A DNA stretch of 64,000 nucleotides, taken from assembly GCF_004323845.1 (NCBI RefSeq), contig NZ_QPGR01000001.1:124001-188000 (forward strand). Direction: 5' to 3'. The notes under the pieces are model-generated. The model was not told the DNA's origin. It made no database searches and worked only from the letters and a program-made list of their open reading frames with translations. A program made the position numbers and the translations under genes. Position 1 is the stretch's first letter; every line of letters begins with the position of its first letter. This document shows, piece after piece, positions 27,882 through 36,999 of the stretch. The DNA is from Campylobacter novaezeelandiae (lineage in GTDB: Bacteria > Campylobacterota > Campylobacteria > Campylobacterales > Campylobacteraceae).

Positions 27882-29615
27882 TTAAGCTTTGATTTTGTGC
27901 TCTTTATTTTTAAATTTCTGATAAAGGTGACAATTTTGCATTAATTCTTGATCGGTTCCAATTGCCAAAACCTTTCCTTTATCTATCACTGCGATTTTAT
28001 CAGCATTTTCTATAGTGCTAAGCCTATGAGCAATCATAACAATAAGCCTATCTTTTTTTAAACTTTCTATAGTATTAATAATAACTTTTTCACTTTCATT
28101 ATCTAAAGCTGAAGTAGCCTCATCAAAAATTAGCATATCAGGATTCTTATATAAAGCTCTAGCAATAGCAATTCTTTGCTTTTGTCCGCCACTTAGATTC
28201 TTTCCGTTTTCATAAAGCTTTGAATGAATTCCTCCCATTTGCATACTAAATTCATAAGCATTAGCTAGTTTTAAAACCTCAATCACTTTATTTTCATTAA
28301 ATTCTTCATTATATGCAACATTTTGAGCGATGGTATCGTTAAAAATATAAATATCTTGAGTCACTAAAGATATTTTAGATCTTAAAGATTGCAAGGAAAA
28401 ATCGTCTATAGAATGATTATTGATAAAAATATCACCCGAATTTCTTCTAAAAAAATGGAGAATTAAACCCACAATGGAAGATTTCCCACCGCCACTAGGA
28501 CCGACAAAAGCCAAAATCTCCCCTTTTTTTAAATAAAAATCAAGTCCTTTTAAAATTTCCTTTCCGCTTTCATATGAGAAATGAACATTTTTAAATAAAA
28601 GATCTGAAATATTTTCAAGTCTTTTATCTCCACCTTTAATCTCAGGTTTTAAATCTAAAAGATAAAAAGTTCTCTCACTTGCAACAATGGTAGTTTGCAA
28701 CATACCATATAAATAAGATAATCTTTTTATTGGAGCATAAATCATAAAAAGTGCTGTAATAAAGCTGAAAAATGTTCCCACACTCATATTTCCATGTATA
28801 ACCTCTCTTCCTCCAACTATGATAACTATAGATACTCCAAAAGAGCCTATAATCTCCATAATAGGACTTGTCAAAGAAGTTACACGAACACTTTTTAAAA
28901 TAACCTTACTTAATTCATCATTTTCTTTAGAAAATCTTAGTTTTTCTTTATTTTCGGCATTATTAACTTTAATAATTTCTATATTAGAGAAAATTTCACT
29001 CAAACGAGATAAAAGATCTGAATTTTTTTCTTGAGTTATTTTTGCATATTTTTTAAGCTTCCTAGCAAACCAAACAAGCGGAAAAATGGCTACTGGTAAG
29101 ACAATTAAAGCAAAAAAAGCTAAGGTTGGGCTTTGATAAATCACAACGCTTAAAAGTCCAATAGTAGTAATTAATTCTCTTAAAAAATCAGGAATAATAT
29201 TAGCTACTATACTTTGCAAAGCATTGATATCGTTAGTGCAACGACTAATTAATTCCCCTTTTCTATAACGTTTAAAAAACATCATATCAAGTCTTAAAAG
29301 ATTTTCAAGCACCCTAGATCTTAATATCCTTAATATATCAATCCCAATAAAGCTTGTATAATAGCTTTGCAAATAAGCTCCTAAATTTTTAAGAAAATAA
29401 ACTATAAAAATAAAAAAAGGAGTTATATATAATAAATTAAGACTTTTATTTATAAAAATATCATCTAAAATAGGTTTAATAACATAAGCACTTGCAGCAG
29501 TACCCAAAGAGGCAAAAAGCATACCTATAATAGCAAATAAAAAATATTTCCAATACTGTTTATAAAAAGGCTTAAAGCGTATTAAGACATCAATTAAGGT
29601 CATTTTTTTCTGCAT
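27882..29615 (-). CDS. msbA: Lipid A / lipooligosaccharide flippase ABC transporter MsbA
   Basis: ABC exporter half-transporter with six membrane segments in the first 300 residues and a C-terminal ATPase. Walker A GPSGGGKSS, signature LSGGQKQRIAIARAL, Walker B LIFDEATSALD and the His switch MIAHRLST are present. MsbA moves lipid A core to the outer leaflet of the inner membrane. The start is uncertain: I give the ATG at 29615 (MQKKMTLIDVL). An ATG at 29606 and one at 29639 are also possible. All overlap the 3' end of cysS by 17-50 bp. Confidence 0.9.
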   Translation of the reverse strand: MQKKMTLIDVLIRFKPFYKQYWKYFLFAIIGMLFASLGTAASAYVIKPILDDIFINKSLNLLYITPFFIFIVYFLKNLGAYLQSYYTSFIGIDILRILRSRVLENLLRLDMMFFKRYRKGELISRCTNDINALQSIVANIIPDFLRELITTIGLLSVVIYQSPTLAFFALIVLPVAIFPLVWFARKLKKYAKITQEKNSDLLSRLSEIFSNIEIIKVNNAENKEKLRFSKENDELSKVILKSVRVTSLTSPIMEIIGSFGVSIVIIVGGREVIHGNMSVGTFFSFITALFMIYAPIKRLSYLYGMLQTTIVASERTFYLLDLKPEIKGGDKRLENISDLLFKNVHFSYESGKEILKGLDFYLKKGEILAFVGPSGGGKSSIVGLILHFFRRNSGDIFINNHSIDDFSLQSLRSKISLVTQDIYIFNDTIAQNVAYNEEFNENKVIEVLKLANAYEFSMQMGGIHSKLYENGKNLSGGQKQRIAIARALYKNPDMLIFDEATSALDNESEKVIINTIESLKKDRLIVMIAHRLSTIENADKIAVIDKGKVLAIGTDQELMQNCHLYQKFKNKEHKIKA

Positions 29616-30999
29616 TATTTTTTTCCCATAAGGTTCCATTTTGAGTATCCATTAAAATAATATTATGTTTAAGTAAATTGGCACGAATTTCATCTGCCTT
29701 GACAAAATCCTTATTTTTTTTAGCTTCATTTCTTAAAAAAATTTGCTCTTCTATAAATTTTCTTTCTTCTAAGCTTACCCCAAATTGAAAATATTCACTA
29801 GGATCTAAAAAACCAAAACCAAAAATCAAGCAAAGCTCTTTAAGACTCCTAGAAAGTTCTTGTTTAAAAACTTTATTCTTGCCATCTTTATCAAGCTTTA
29901 AATTTACATTGACAATAAATTCATCAAGCAAAGATAAAGCTTTTGAAATATTTAAATCATCTTCTAAAACAAATAAAATTTCTTGACTTATTTTGCTTTG
30001 AAATTTTTCATTTTCAAATTTATTATCACATTTTTGAAGTGCTATTCTTTTTTTAAGTCTATAAAATTTATCAAGTCTTTTTTTACTCATTTGCAAATCT
30101 TCTAAAGAATAATTAAAATGAGCTCTATAATGGGTGCTTAAAAGATAAATTCTAAGAACTTCCGCAGGGAATAATTTTAAAGCATCTTTGATAAAAAAAC
30201 TATTATTAAGGCTTTTGCTCATTTTTTCATTATTTATTTTTACAAAACCATTATGAAGCCAATAATTGCAAATTTCATAATTATAAGCACAACGACATTG
30301 GGTTGCCTCATTTTCATGATGTGGAAACAATAAATCAATTCCTCCAGCATGTATATCAAGTTTATCTTCAAAAATGCTTTGTATCATAGCTATACATTCG
30401 CTATGCCAACCTGGCCTTCCTTTACCAAAAGGACTATCGTAGAATTTTTCATCAAACTTCCATAAAACAAAATCACTTTCATTTTTTTTACAAACTTCAT
30501 TTTCTAAACGACTTTGATTTTGAAAAATATCTCTTTTTGAAAGACTAAAATATTTCTCGTCCTTACTTGTATCAAAATATACCCCATCTTCTAAAATATA
30601 AGCATAATTTTCATTATAAAGTTTTTGAATAAGTTTTATCATATCTTTTATAAAATGAGTAGCTCTTGGCTTATGATCTGGTTCTAATACATTCAATGCT
30701 CTCATATCTTCTTCATAACTTTTGATATAAAATTCACTCAATTGTTCCAAACTTTGATTTTTCTCTTGCATTTTTTTTAAAATCTTATCATCAATATCAG
30801 TATAATTTCTCACAAAGCAAAGATTATAACCTTTAGCTTTAAAAACCCTTATTAAAAGATCAAAACATACACTACTTCTAGCGTGTCCTAAATGAGCATC
30901 ATCATAAGTTGTAGGACCACAAAGATAAATATTTACTTTTCCTTTCTCTTTTGGAATAAATTCTTTTTTTTCTTTTGAAATACTATCTACTAATTTCAT
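29590..30999 (-). CDS. cysS: Cysteinyl-tRNA synthetase
   Basis: Class I synthetase of 469 residues. The HIGH-type motif HLGH lies in DDAHLGHARS near 36-39 and the KMSKS motif in NEKMSKSLNN near 262. Zinc-site residues appear as C28 (LCGPTTYDD) and in GWHSECIAM and FPHHENE. It is coupled to murJ by an ATGA overlap and its 3' end runs into msbA. Confidence 0.97.
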   Translation of the reverse strand: MKLVDSISKEKKEFIPKEKGKVNIYLCGPTTYDDAHLGHARSSVCFDLLIRVFKAKGYNLCFVRNYTDIDDKILKKMQEKNQSLEQLSEFYIKSYEEDMRALNVLEPDHKPRATHFIKDMIKLIQKLYNENYAYILEDGVYFDTSKDEKYFSLSKRDIFQNQSRLENEVCKKNESDFVLWKFDEKFYDSPFGKGRPGWHSECIAMIQSIFEDKLDIHAGGIDLLFPHHENEATQCRCAYNYEICNYWLHNGFVKINNEKMSKSLNNSFFIKDALKLFPAEVLRIYLLSTHYRAHFNYSLEDLQMSKKRLDKFYRLKKRIALQKCDNKFENEKFQSKISQEILFVLEDDLNISKALSLLDEFIVNVNLKLDKDGKNKVFKQELSRSLKELCLIFGFGFLDPSEYFQFGVSLEERKFIEEQIFLRNEAKKNKDFVKADEIRANLLKHNIILMDTQNGTLWEKNNAEKNDLN

Positions 31000-32450
31000 T
31001 GTATTATTCCTTTTATAAACTCAAATATATATACAAAAACAAAAATTATATTAGTTTTAAATTCTAATAATAAAATAACAACCAATGCAAATATTGCAAA
31101 AAATAAAATACAAAACTTCCAAGAAATTAAAGAGAAAAATTTCTTAAATCCAAACTCTTTGATATTAGCCAAAAGCAAATAAAATGCACTAATAGAAGAA
31201 GAAAGCGCAACGGCTAATATTTTATTTTTCTCATCTTGAATAAATAAAATAAAAACTATAGAACATAAAGCACTTAAAATCAAAGCCTTAAAAGCTATAA
31301 AAGCAGCTGTTTTTTGTTTAAATTTAGCATAAAGCCATAAAGATAATATTTTTTGCAAACCAAAAGGCAAAAGTCCTAAAAGATATGCTATTAAAACATA
31401 AGCTGTTATTAGAGCATCTTCATTGGAAAAATTTCCTCGTTCAAAAAGTATTTTAGTAATTTCTTTGGCAAAAATTATACCAATCATAGAAGAAAAAATA
31501 AGTAAAATACTTAAAAAAGCTAAAGCCTTTTTCATAAATTCTAAAGCTAATTCTTCTTGATTGCTTTTTAAATATTTTAAAATTTTAGGAAAAGCAACTT
31601 GCGTTAAAGCTATGGCAAAAAGAGCTAAGGGAAGTTGAAAAATACGATTTGCATAGTAAAGATAAGAAATGCTTCCAGTAATCAAAAAACTAGCTATAGT
31701 TGTATCCAGCAAAGAACTAAATTGTGTAGCAGAAGAACCTAAAATTCCATGAAAGAAATTTCCATAAAAAGATTTTAAATTCGTTTTTGTTTTTCTAAAT
31801 TTTAAAGAAAGTTTCATAGCTTTCAAAATTCTATTGTTATAAAAAACAATTATATGTAAAATTAATTGTGCTATTCCGCTTAAAACTATAAAATAAGAAA
31901 AATAATAAAGCGTTTCATGGGGATTATTTTTATCCACAAAAAAAGCCGCTATAACAATACTAAGATTAAACAAAGAAGATGAAAATGAAGTAATAAAAAA
32001 TTTTTGCCTATAATTTAATAAAGCTGCTATAAAAGTAACAATAAAGATAAAAAATAAATACCAAAAATTAATAGCCACTAAAGGAGAAGCAAGCTTTATG
32101 GTTTCTTCATCAAAGCCAAAAGCAAAAATTTTTGTAAAAAATGAAGAAAAAAAACTTACTAAAAGACAAAATAAAAATACAATAATACTAAATTGATAAA
32201 GCACGCCTACACAAAAGGCTCCCTTTTTTTTCACTTTGGTAAAATTGGGCAAAAAAGATTGGTTAAATGCACCCTCAGCAAAAATTCTCCTAAAAAAAGC
32301 AGGCATTTTGAGTGCTACAAAAAAAATATCACTATAAAGTCCTGCTCCCAAAAATAAAGCAATTAAAATATCTCTTATTAAACCTAAAACTCTAGAAAAT
32401 AAAATTCCTAAAGCATTAATAATAAAATTTTTAAATACTAAATTTTTCAT
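30996..32450 (-). CDS. murJ: Lipid II flippase MurJ
   Basis: 484 residues with about 14 hydrophobic segments, MOP superfamily. The N-terminal signature ILFSRVLGLIRDILIALFLG, with SDIFFVALKMPAFFRRIFAEGAFNQ (near 40-64), is diagnostic. It flips undecaprenyl-linked disaccharide pentapeptide to the periplasmic face for peptidoglycan synthesis. First gene of the murJ-cysS-msbA-pyrD-M16-dapA-SDR run. Confidence 0.96.
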   Translation of the reverse strand: MKNLVFKNFIINALGILFSRVLGLIRDILIALFLGAGLYSDIFFVALKMPAFFRRIFAEGAFNQSFLPNFTKVKKKGAFCVGVLYQFSIIVFLFCLLVSFFSSFFTKIFAFGFDEETIKLASPLVAINFWYLFFIFIVTFIAALLNYRQKFFITSFSSSLFNLSIVIAAFFVDKNNPHETLYYFSYFIVLSGIAQLILHIIVFYNNRILKAMKLSLKFRKTKTNLKSFYGNFFHGILGSSATQFSSLLDTTIASFLITGSISYLYYANRIFQLPLALFAIALTQVAFPKILKYLKSNQEELALEFMKKALAFLSILLIFSSMIGIIFAKEITKILFERGNFSNEDALITAYVLIAYLLGLLPFGLQKILSLWLYAKFKQKTAAFIAFKALILSALCSIVFILFIQDEKNKILAVALSSSISAFYLLLANIKEFGFKKFFSLISWKFCILFFAIFALVVILLLEFKTNIIFVFVYIFEFIKGIIQ

Positions 32451-32561
32451 AATATTGCAAAACCAAGACTTTTAATAATTTTTCAAAATAAATATTTTAA
32501 CCAAAATTGATTAAAAATTTACTATAATATATCTTTTCAATGAAAATTAGTGGAGAGTAAC
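32451..32561. promoter_or_regulatory. Divergent promoter region between murJ and the FapA-type gene
   Basis: A plus-strand TATAAT at 32523-32528 lies about 34 bases before the TTG start at 32562. GGAG at 32552-32555 is spaced 6 bases from that TTG, which decides the start. The minus-strand promoter of murJ should lie in the same AT-rich gap but no single box stands out. Confidence 0.55.
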
Positions 32562-34418
32562 TTGTTAGAGAATGAAAAAATTATTTCTTATACCTCAAAC
32601 CCCTACCAAGAATTACTAGCAGTCGCTTCACGAACAAATATAGATGTTAATGAACTTGATTACCACCTTCTCGCATTTTCAACTTGGTATCGCTTTGGAG
32701 ATGAGGAATGGAAAAAAATTAGCGAAAAAGAATTGAATATTTTTGAGCAAGATGAGTTTTTTTTAAAAAATAATTTACAAGTTAAACAAGAGTATAAAAT
32801 AGAAATCATTCATAACGCCAACAATAATGTCGCCAATGCTATTAAATTGATTGCAAATAAAAATTTGACCAAACTCATAGCAGAAATTGAACTTCAAAAA
32901 ATAACCTATCATGAAAAAATAGCACTAGAACTACTTCAAAATATTTATAAAAAAATGATTAAACTTAAATTTTTAATTGGTATTCGCATTTTCGATTTTA
33001 AGAAACAACTTATTGAAACTGCTTCCAAAATCAAATCTTCTTCATCTAATTTTACCCAAGTCACCATTGCAAAAGGAATTTCGCCTATGCAAGCTCAAGA
33101 TGAAGTATTGATTTTTAACTACAAAGAAAAGACTAAAAATTACACTCAAGATGAAAAAAGATCAGGCATTATTACGGTTGATGAAAATGAAGTGATTCTT
33201 ACTCATATCAAAGCACGAAATGGAAAAGAAGGAAGAGATTTAAATTTGCATTTTTTAAAAGTGCTTGATCCTGTGCAAAATAAATTTAATATTTCTCATA
33301 CAAATGCCATAGAAGCAAAAGAAAAAGAAGATCGCATAGAATATATAGCGCAAAAAAAAGGATTTGTTATAGAAGATGAGAATAAATATGACATCCAAAA
33401 TACTTTAGATTTTAGAGAATTAGATTTTAAAAAAATAGGGACTATTAAAGCCGGACTTGATAAAGGAGTGGTTATTAATGTTAAATTCCCATCAGATATT
33501 CATGATGCTATTAATTCAGGGATTAAAATAGAATGCCAAGAATTAAATGTCGAAGGAAATATTGCTGCTAATACCTACTTAAATGCAATAAAAATTAACA
33601 TTAAAGGAATTACACACAGCAAAAGCAAAATCAATGCTGAAGAAGTTTATGTTAAAACACATAGAGGTCATATTGATGCCAAAGAAGTAAACATTGATCT
33701 TTTAGAAGGCGGAAAAGTTAAAGCAGAAATTGTAAAAATCAAAAAAAGCTTAGGCGGAATTATAGAAGCTGATAAAATTTACATAGAAGAAGTTCTAACA
33801 AATAATGTTTTCACTTTTTATCAAAATATAGTTCTAGAAAAATGTCAAGGAGACAACAATAAATTTAATGCAAAAATAAAAAGTTTGGATAGAAACTATA
33901 CTGAAGAACTTTTTATAACCAAAAATCAAATTTTACAAGCTGATCAAAAAATCGATCTTCTAAAACGAAGTATTAATTCAAGTCAACAAGAAGTATATGC
34001 TTTGAAAAAAAAGGTGCTTGAGCTTAAAAACTCAAATCAAACTATCCCTTTGCAATATGAAAAGATTATCAAAGATTTTGATCTTTATAATCAAGAATTT
34101 ATAAAATGGCAAAATCAAAAAAATAAATTAGAATACGACAAAAATCAAATTTTGCAAGATTTAGATAATTTACAAAATGAACTTTTAAAAGCAAAACTTA
34201 TTAATAAAAGTGGAAAATGGAGCAATATGAATGAAATTAAATTCGAATTTTTAAATCCAAGAGAAACATTTTTTTATGCAATTGAAGAACAAGAAGAAAC
34301 ACGAAGTATAGGGATTATAAAAAATTCTATAGATGATAAAGAAACAATTATAGAAATTGATAGAAAACTAGATTATGATGAAAAGGATATACAATGGTTG
34401 TTGGCATCGAAGGGATAA
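32562..34418 (+). CDS. FapA-type (DUF342) polymer-forming protein, probable flagellar assembly factor
   Basis: 618 residues from the TTG at 32562, chosen because GGAG sits 6 bases upstream; an earlier in-frame GTG at 32550 lacks a site. The middle (about 285-440) is a series of short beta-strands typical of the DUF342/FapA right-handed beta-helix: [20 protein letters not shown], then [30 protein letters not shown] and [14 protein letters not shown] coiled coil follows at about 450-540. In Vibrio, FapA helps place FlhF and the flagellum at the pole, so a flagellar role is plausible here too. It overlaps ruvA by 25 bp. Confidence 0.82.
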   Translation: MLENEKIISYTSNPYQELLAVASRTNIDVNELDYHLLAFSTWYRFGDEEWKKISEKELNIFEQDEFFLKNNLQVKQEYKIEIIHNANNNVANAIKLIANKNLTKLIAEIELQKITYHEKIALELLQNIYKKMIKLKFLIGIRIFDFKKQLIETASKIKSSSSNFTQVTIAKGISPMQAQDEVLIFNYKEKTKNYTQDEKRSGIITVDENEVILTHIKARNGKEGRDLNLHFLKVLDPVQNKFNISHTNAIEAKEKEDRIEYIAQKKGFVIEDENKYDIQNTLDFRELDFKKIGTIKAGLDKGVVINVKFPSDIHDAINSGIKIECQELNVEGNIAANTYLNAIKINIKGITHSKSKINAEEVYVKTHRGHIDAKEVNIDLLEGGKVKAEIVKIKKSLGGIIEADKIYIEEVLTNNVFTFYQNIVLEKCQGDNNKFNAKIKSLDRNYTEELFITKNQILQADQKIDLLKRSINSSQQEVYALKKKVLELKNSNQTIPLQYEKIIKDFDLYNQEFIKWQNQKNKLEYDKNQILQDLDNLQNELLKAKLINKSGKWSNMNEIKFEFLNPRETFFYAIEEQEETRSIGIIKNSIDDKETIIEIDRKLDYDEKDIQWLLASKG

Positions 34419-34945
34419 TTACAAAAAAAGAACCTACTTTTATCATAGTAAAATGTATCAATGGTTTAAGCTATGGCGTATTTATTTCATTATTTTGTTC
34501 GGCAAAAGTTGAACTTGGACAAAAATACGAATTTTTAATCACTCAGATTATCAAAGAAGATTCTAATAAATTCTATGGTTTTTTAGACAAAGAAGAACAA
34601 AAAATTTTTGAAATGCTTTTAAAAGTAAATGGCATTGGTGCTAATACAGCAATGACCATATGTTCAAGCCTTGATGTAAATTCATTTTATAAAGCTTTAA
34701 GCCTTAATGATGAAAATGTTTTTAAAAAAGTACCAGGAATAGGACCAAAAAGCGCCAAACGTATACTTATAGAACTTAGTGATGCTAAAACTCATCTAGA
34801 ACAAATTAGTGATGATAAGTCGCAAGCTTTAGCTGCTTTAATTTCTCTTGGTTTTAAACAAGAAAAAATCATTAAAGTTTTATCAAATTGCACATCAAAT
34901 AATACAAGTGACTTAATTAAAGAAGCGCTTAAAAAATTAAGCTGA
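34394..34945 (+). CDS. ruvA: Holliday junction DNA helicase subunit RuvA
   Basis: 183 residues. N-terminal OB fold [20 protein letters not shown], then helix-hairpin-helix motifs [15 protein letters not shown] near 75-89 and [18 protein letters not shown] near 112-129, and the C-terminal RuvB-binding helices. It tetramerises on four-way junctions and recruits RuvB, which is not here. The start lies inside the upstream gene (25-bp overlap), so expression is coupled. Confidence 0.97.
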   Translation: MVVGIEGIITKKEPTFIIVKCINGLSYGVFISLFCSAKVELGQKYEFLITQIIKEDSNKFYGFLDKEEQKIFEMLLKVNGIGANTAMTICSSLDVNSFYKALSLNDENVFKKVPGIGPKSAKRILIELSDAKTHLEQISDDKSQALAALISLGFKQEKIIKVLSNCTSNNTSDLIKEALKKLS

Positions 34946-34956
34946 AGGAGAAAATA

Positions 34957-35994
34957 ATGAATTACGCTATCATTTTTGGTGGAAATTCTTATGAACATGA
35001 AATTAGTATTGTCAGTGCGGTGGTTTTAAAAAAAATCTTAAAAGAAGTCATTTTTATATTTTGCGATTCAGAAAGAAATTTCTATCTTATTCCAAGTGAA
35101 AAAATGAATTCTAAAACCTTTTGCAAGGCTTTATATAAAAAAGAAAAACAAATTTTTCTCAAAAATGCAGGTTTTTATCAAAAAAATCTATTTAATGAAA
35201 AAAAAATAGAATTTGACTGTGCTATCAATCTTATACATGGAAAAGATGGAGAAGATGGAAAAATAGCAGCTCTATTTGATTTTTATAAAATTAATTATAT
35301 AGGTGCAAGATTAGAAGCTAGTGTTTTATCATACAACAAAGAATTAACTAAACTTTATGCACAAAAAGTTGGAGTTAAAACTCTGCCTTATTTTATGATT
35401 AAAAAATATGATAATCAAAAACAAGATATTGAATTTCCTGTCATTTTAAAACCAGCAAGACTTGGAAGTAGCATAGGAATAAGTGTTGCAAAAAATGAAA
35501 AAGAATTTGAGTATGCTAAAGATGTAGCTTTTGAATTTGATGATGAAATTTTAGTAGAAAGTTTTAAAAACAATATCAAAGAATACAACCTAGCAGGTTG
35601 CATGATAGATGATGAGTTTATTTTTTCTATCATAGAAGAACCAAACAAGCAAGAATACTTAGATTTTAAACAAAAATACCTTAGCTTCTCTTCTCATACA
35701 ACAATTAAAGAAGCACCATTAGAAGAAAAGCTTAAAGAAAAGCTTAAAGAAAATTTTAAGAAAATTTATAATCCTCTTTTCAAAGGAGCGTTAATTCGTT
35801 GTGATTTTTTTATTATTAATGATGAAGTTTACCTCAACGAAATAAATCCAAATCCAGGATCTTTAGCTAATTATCTTTTTAGCAATTTTACAGAAGTTTT
35901 GCAAAAATTAGCACAAAATTGCAAAAATGAAAAATCACTTCAAATTGAATATAAATTTTTAAATTCCATCAACGGACAAAAAGGTAAATTATAA
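34957..35994 (+). CDS. ddl: D-alanine--D-alanine ligase
   Basis: ATP-grasp enzyme making the D-Ala-D-Ala dipeptide for peptidoglycan. 345 residues. The N-terminal [17 protein letters not shown] is diagnostic, [17 protein letters not shown] follows near 90-106, ATP-grasp residues in [20 protein letters not shown] near 161-180, and the metal site NEINPNPGS near 300. It starts 11 bp after ruvA and a MurF-like ligase, which would use its product, lies four genes on. Confidence 0.97.
   Translation: MNYAIIFGGNSYEHEISIVSAVVLKKILKEVIFIFCDSERNFYLIPSEKMNSKTFCKALYKKEKQIFLKNAGFYQKNLFNEKKIEFDCAINLIHGKDGEDGKIAALFDFYKINYIGARLEASVLSYNKELTKLYAQKVGVKTLPYFMIKKYDNQKQDIEFPVILKPARLGSSIGISVAKNEKEFEYAKDVAFEFDDEILVESFKNNIKEYNLAGCMIDDEFIFSIIEEPNKQEYLDFKQKYLSFSSHTTIKEAPLEEKLKEKLKENFKKIYNPLFKGALIRCDFFIINDEVYLNEINPNPGSLANYLFSNFTEVLQKLAQNCKNEKSLQIEYKFLNSINGQKGKL
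35725..35748 (+). repeat. In-frame tandem 12-bp repeat inside ddl
   Basis: GAAAAGCTTAAA occurs twice in a row, encoding EKLKEKLK, followed by a third partial copy. Copy-number changes would add or remove four residues without breaking the frame. It lies in a surface-like charged helix between conserved blocks. Confidence 0.75.
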
Positions 35995-36004
35995 TTTTTA
36001 AGAC

Positions 36005-36042
36005 AAAATATGTTAAATTTTACGTAAAATTTAACATATTTT
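36005..36042. promoter_or_regulatory. Perfect 38-bp palindrome before the Phd/YefM-like gene (candidate operator or bidirectional terminator)
   Basis: Bases 36005-36023 are the exact reverse complement of 36024-36042, with no unpaired centre (the centre reads TTACGTAA). It lies 10 bases after the ddl stop and directly before the ribosome site AGGA (36043-36046) of the antitoxin-like gene. Phd/YefM proteins bind palindromes in their own promoters, so an autorepression operator is likely. As RNA it would form a long hairpin ending in U residues and could also end ddl transcription or hide the ribosome site. Confidence 0.7.
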
Positions 36043-36052
36043 AGGAATACAT

Positions 36053-36268
36053 ATGCTTTCTTTTAAAAAAGATGAAATTTATACTGCTACAGAAGTTGTA
36101 AGAAATTTCAGCCCCATTATAGACAAACTAAAAAAAAGCAAATCAGGAAAAATAGTCATTTTAAAAAATAATAAATTTGAAGCAGTTATGCTTAATATCG
36201 AAGAATATGAACGTTTGCAAAATGCTTTAGAACTTTTAGAAAAAATCTATACAGACCAAAAGGCTTAA
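36053..36268 (+). CDS. Orphan Phd/YefM-family antitoxin-like DNA-binding protein
   Basis: 71 residues with the complete Phd/YefM fold signature: YTATEVVRNFSPIIDKLKKS, then GKIVILKNNKFEAVMLNIEEYERL, and a C-terminal helix that would normally bind the toxin (LQNALELLEKIYTDQKA). No RelE, YoeB, Doc or PIN toxin is adjacent; the next gene is an alpha/beta hydrolase 2 bp downstream. In C. jejuni a similar small gene sits in the same neighbourhood as I recall, so the orphan state may be stable. It probably acts as a transcriptional repressor through the palindrome at 36005-36042. Confidence 0.85.
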   Translation: MLSFKKDEIYTATEVVRNFSPIIDKLKKSKSGKIVILKNNKFEAVMLNIEEYERLQNALELLEKIYTDQKA

Positions 36269-36270
36269 AA

Positions 36271-36999
36271 ATGGCATTAACTAGCATAACATTTAAAGAG
36301 AAAAAATACGAGCTCTCTTACGAACTTATTAATCAAGATAAAAAACTTAAGATTTTAATTCTTCATGGTTGGGGGGCCAATAAAGAACTTATGAAACAAG
36401 CTTTTGAAAAAAAACTAGATTCTTTTTGTCAAATTTATTTAGATTTACCTGGTTTTGGAAAATCTAGCATAGAAGAGGCTCTAAATTCTTACGATTATGC
36501 TTTAATTATCAAAGAATTTCTAATCCAAAAAAAACTAGATATTGATATTTTTTTAGGGCACTCTTTTGGAGGAAAATTAAGCACCCTGCTTTGTCAAGAA
36601 AATCAAATATTAATACTACTCTCAAGCGCTGGAATAGTTCCTAAAAAATCCCTAAAAATAAAAACAAAAATCTATATTTTTAAATTTTTTAAATCTTTAG
36701 GTTTAAATTCTTTTTATAAATTTTTTGCTAGTAAAGATGTAGCTCATATGGATAGTTTGATGTATGAAACTTTTAAAAAAGTTGTAGATGAAAATTATGA
36801 AGCCATTTTTAAAAATCAAAAAGCTAAAACATTGATTTTTTGGGGCAATGATGATAAAGACACTCCTTTAAAAAGTGGAGAACTTATCCACTCTCTCATA
36901 AAAAATAGCAAATTTTACCCTTTAGATGGAGATCATTTTTTCTTTTTACAACACTCTGATTTTATTGCTAAAAAAATAAAAGGGATTAACAATGCTTAA
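36271..36999 (+). CDS. Alpha/beta-hydrolase
   Basis: 242 residues. Oxyanion-side motif LHGWG at 31-35, nucleophile elbow GHSFGG with S98, an Asp in WGNDDKDTP near 193 and a C-terminal His in DGDHFFFL near 222, so the triad is complete. It lacks a signal peptide, so it is cytoplasmic. It sits between the antitoxin-like gene (2 bp) and the MurF-like gene (8-bp overlap), a tight unit. The substrate is unknown; an esterase or lipase-like role is possible. Confidence 0.88.
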   Translation: MALTSITFKEKKYELSYELINQDKKLKILILHGWGANKELMKQAFEKKLDSFCQIYLDLPGFGKSSIEEALNSYDYALIIKEFLIQKKLDIDIFLGHSFGGKLSTLLCQENQILILLSSAGIVPKKSLKIKTKIYIFKFFKSLGLNSFYKFFASKDVAHMDSLMYETFKKVVDENYEAIFKNQKAKTLIFWGNDDKDTPLKSGELIHSLIKNSKFYPLDGDHFFFLQHSDFIAKKIKGINNA

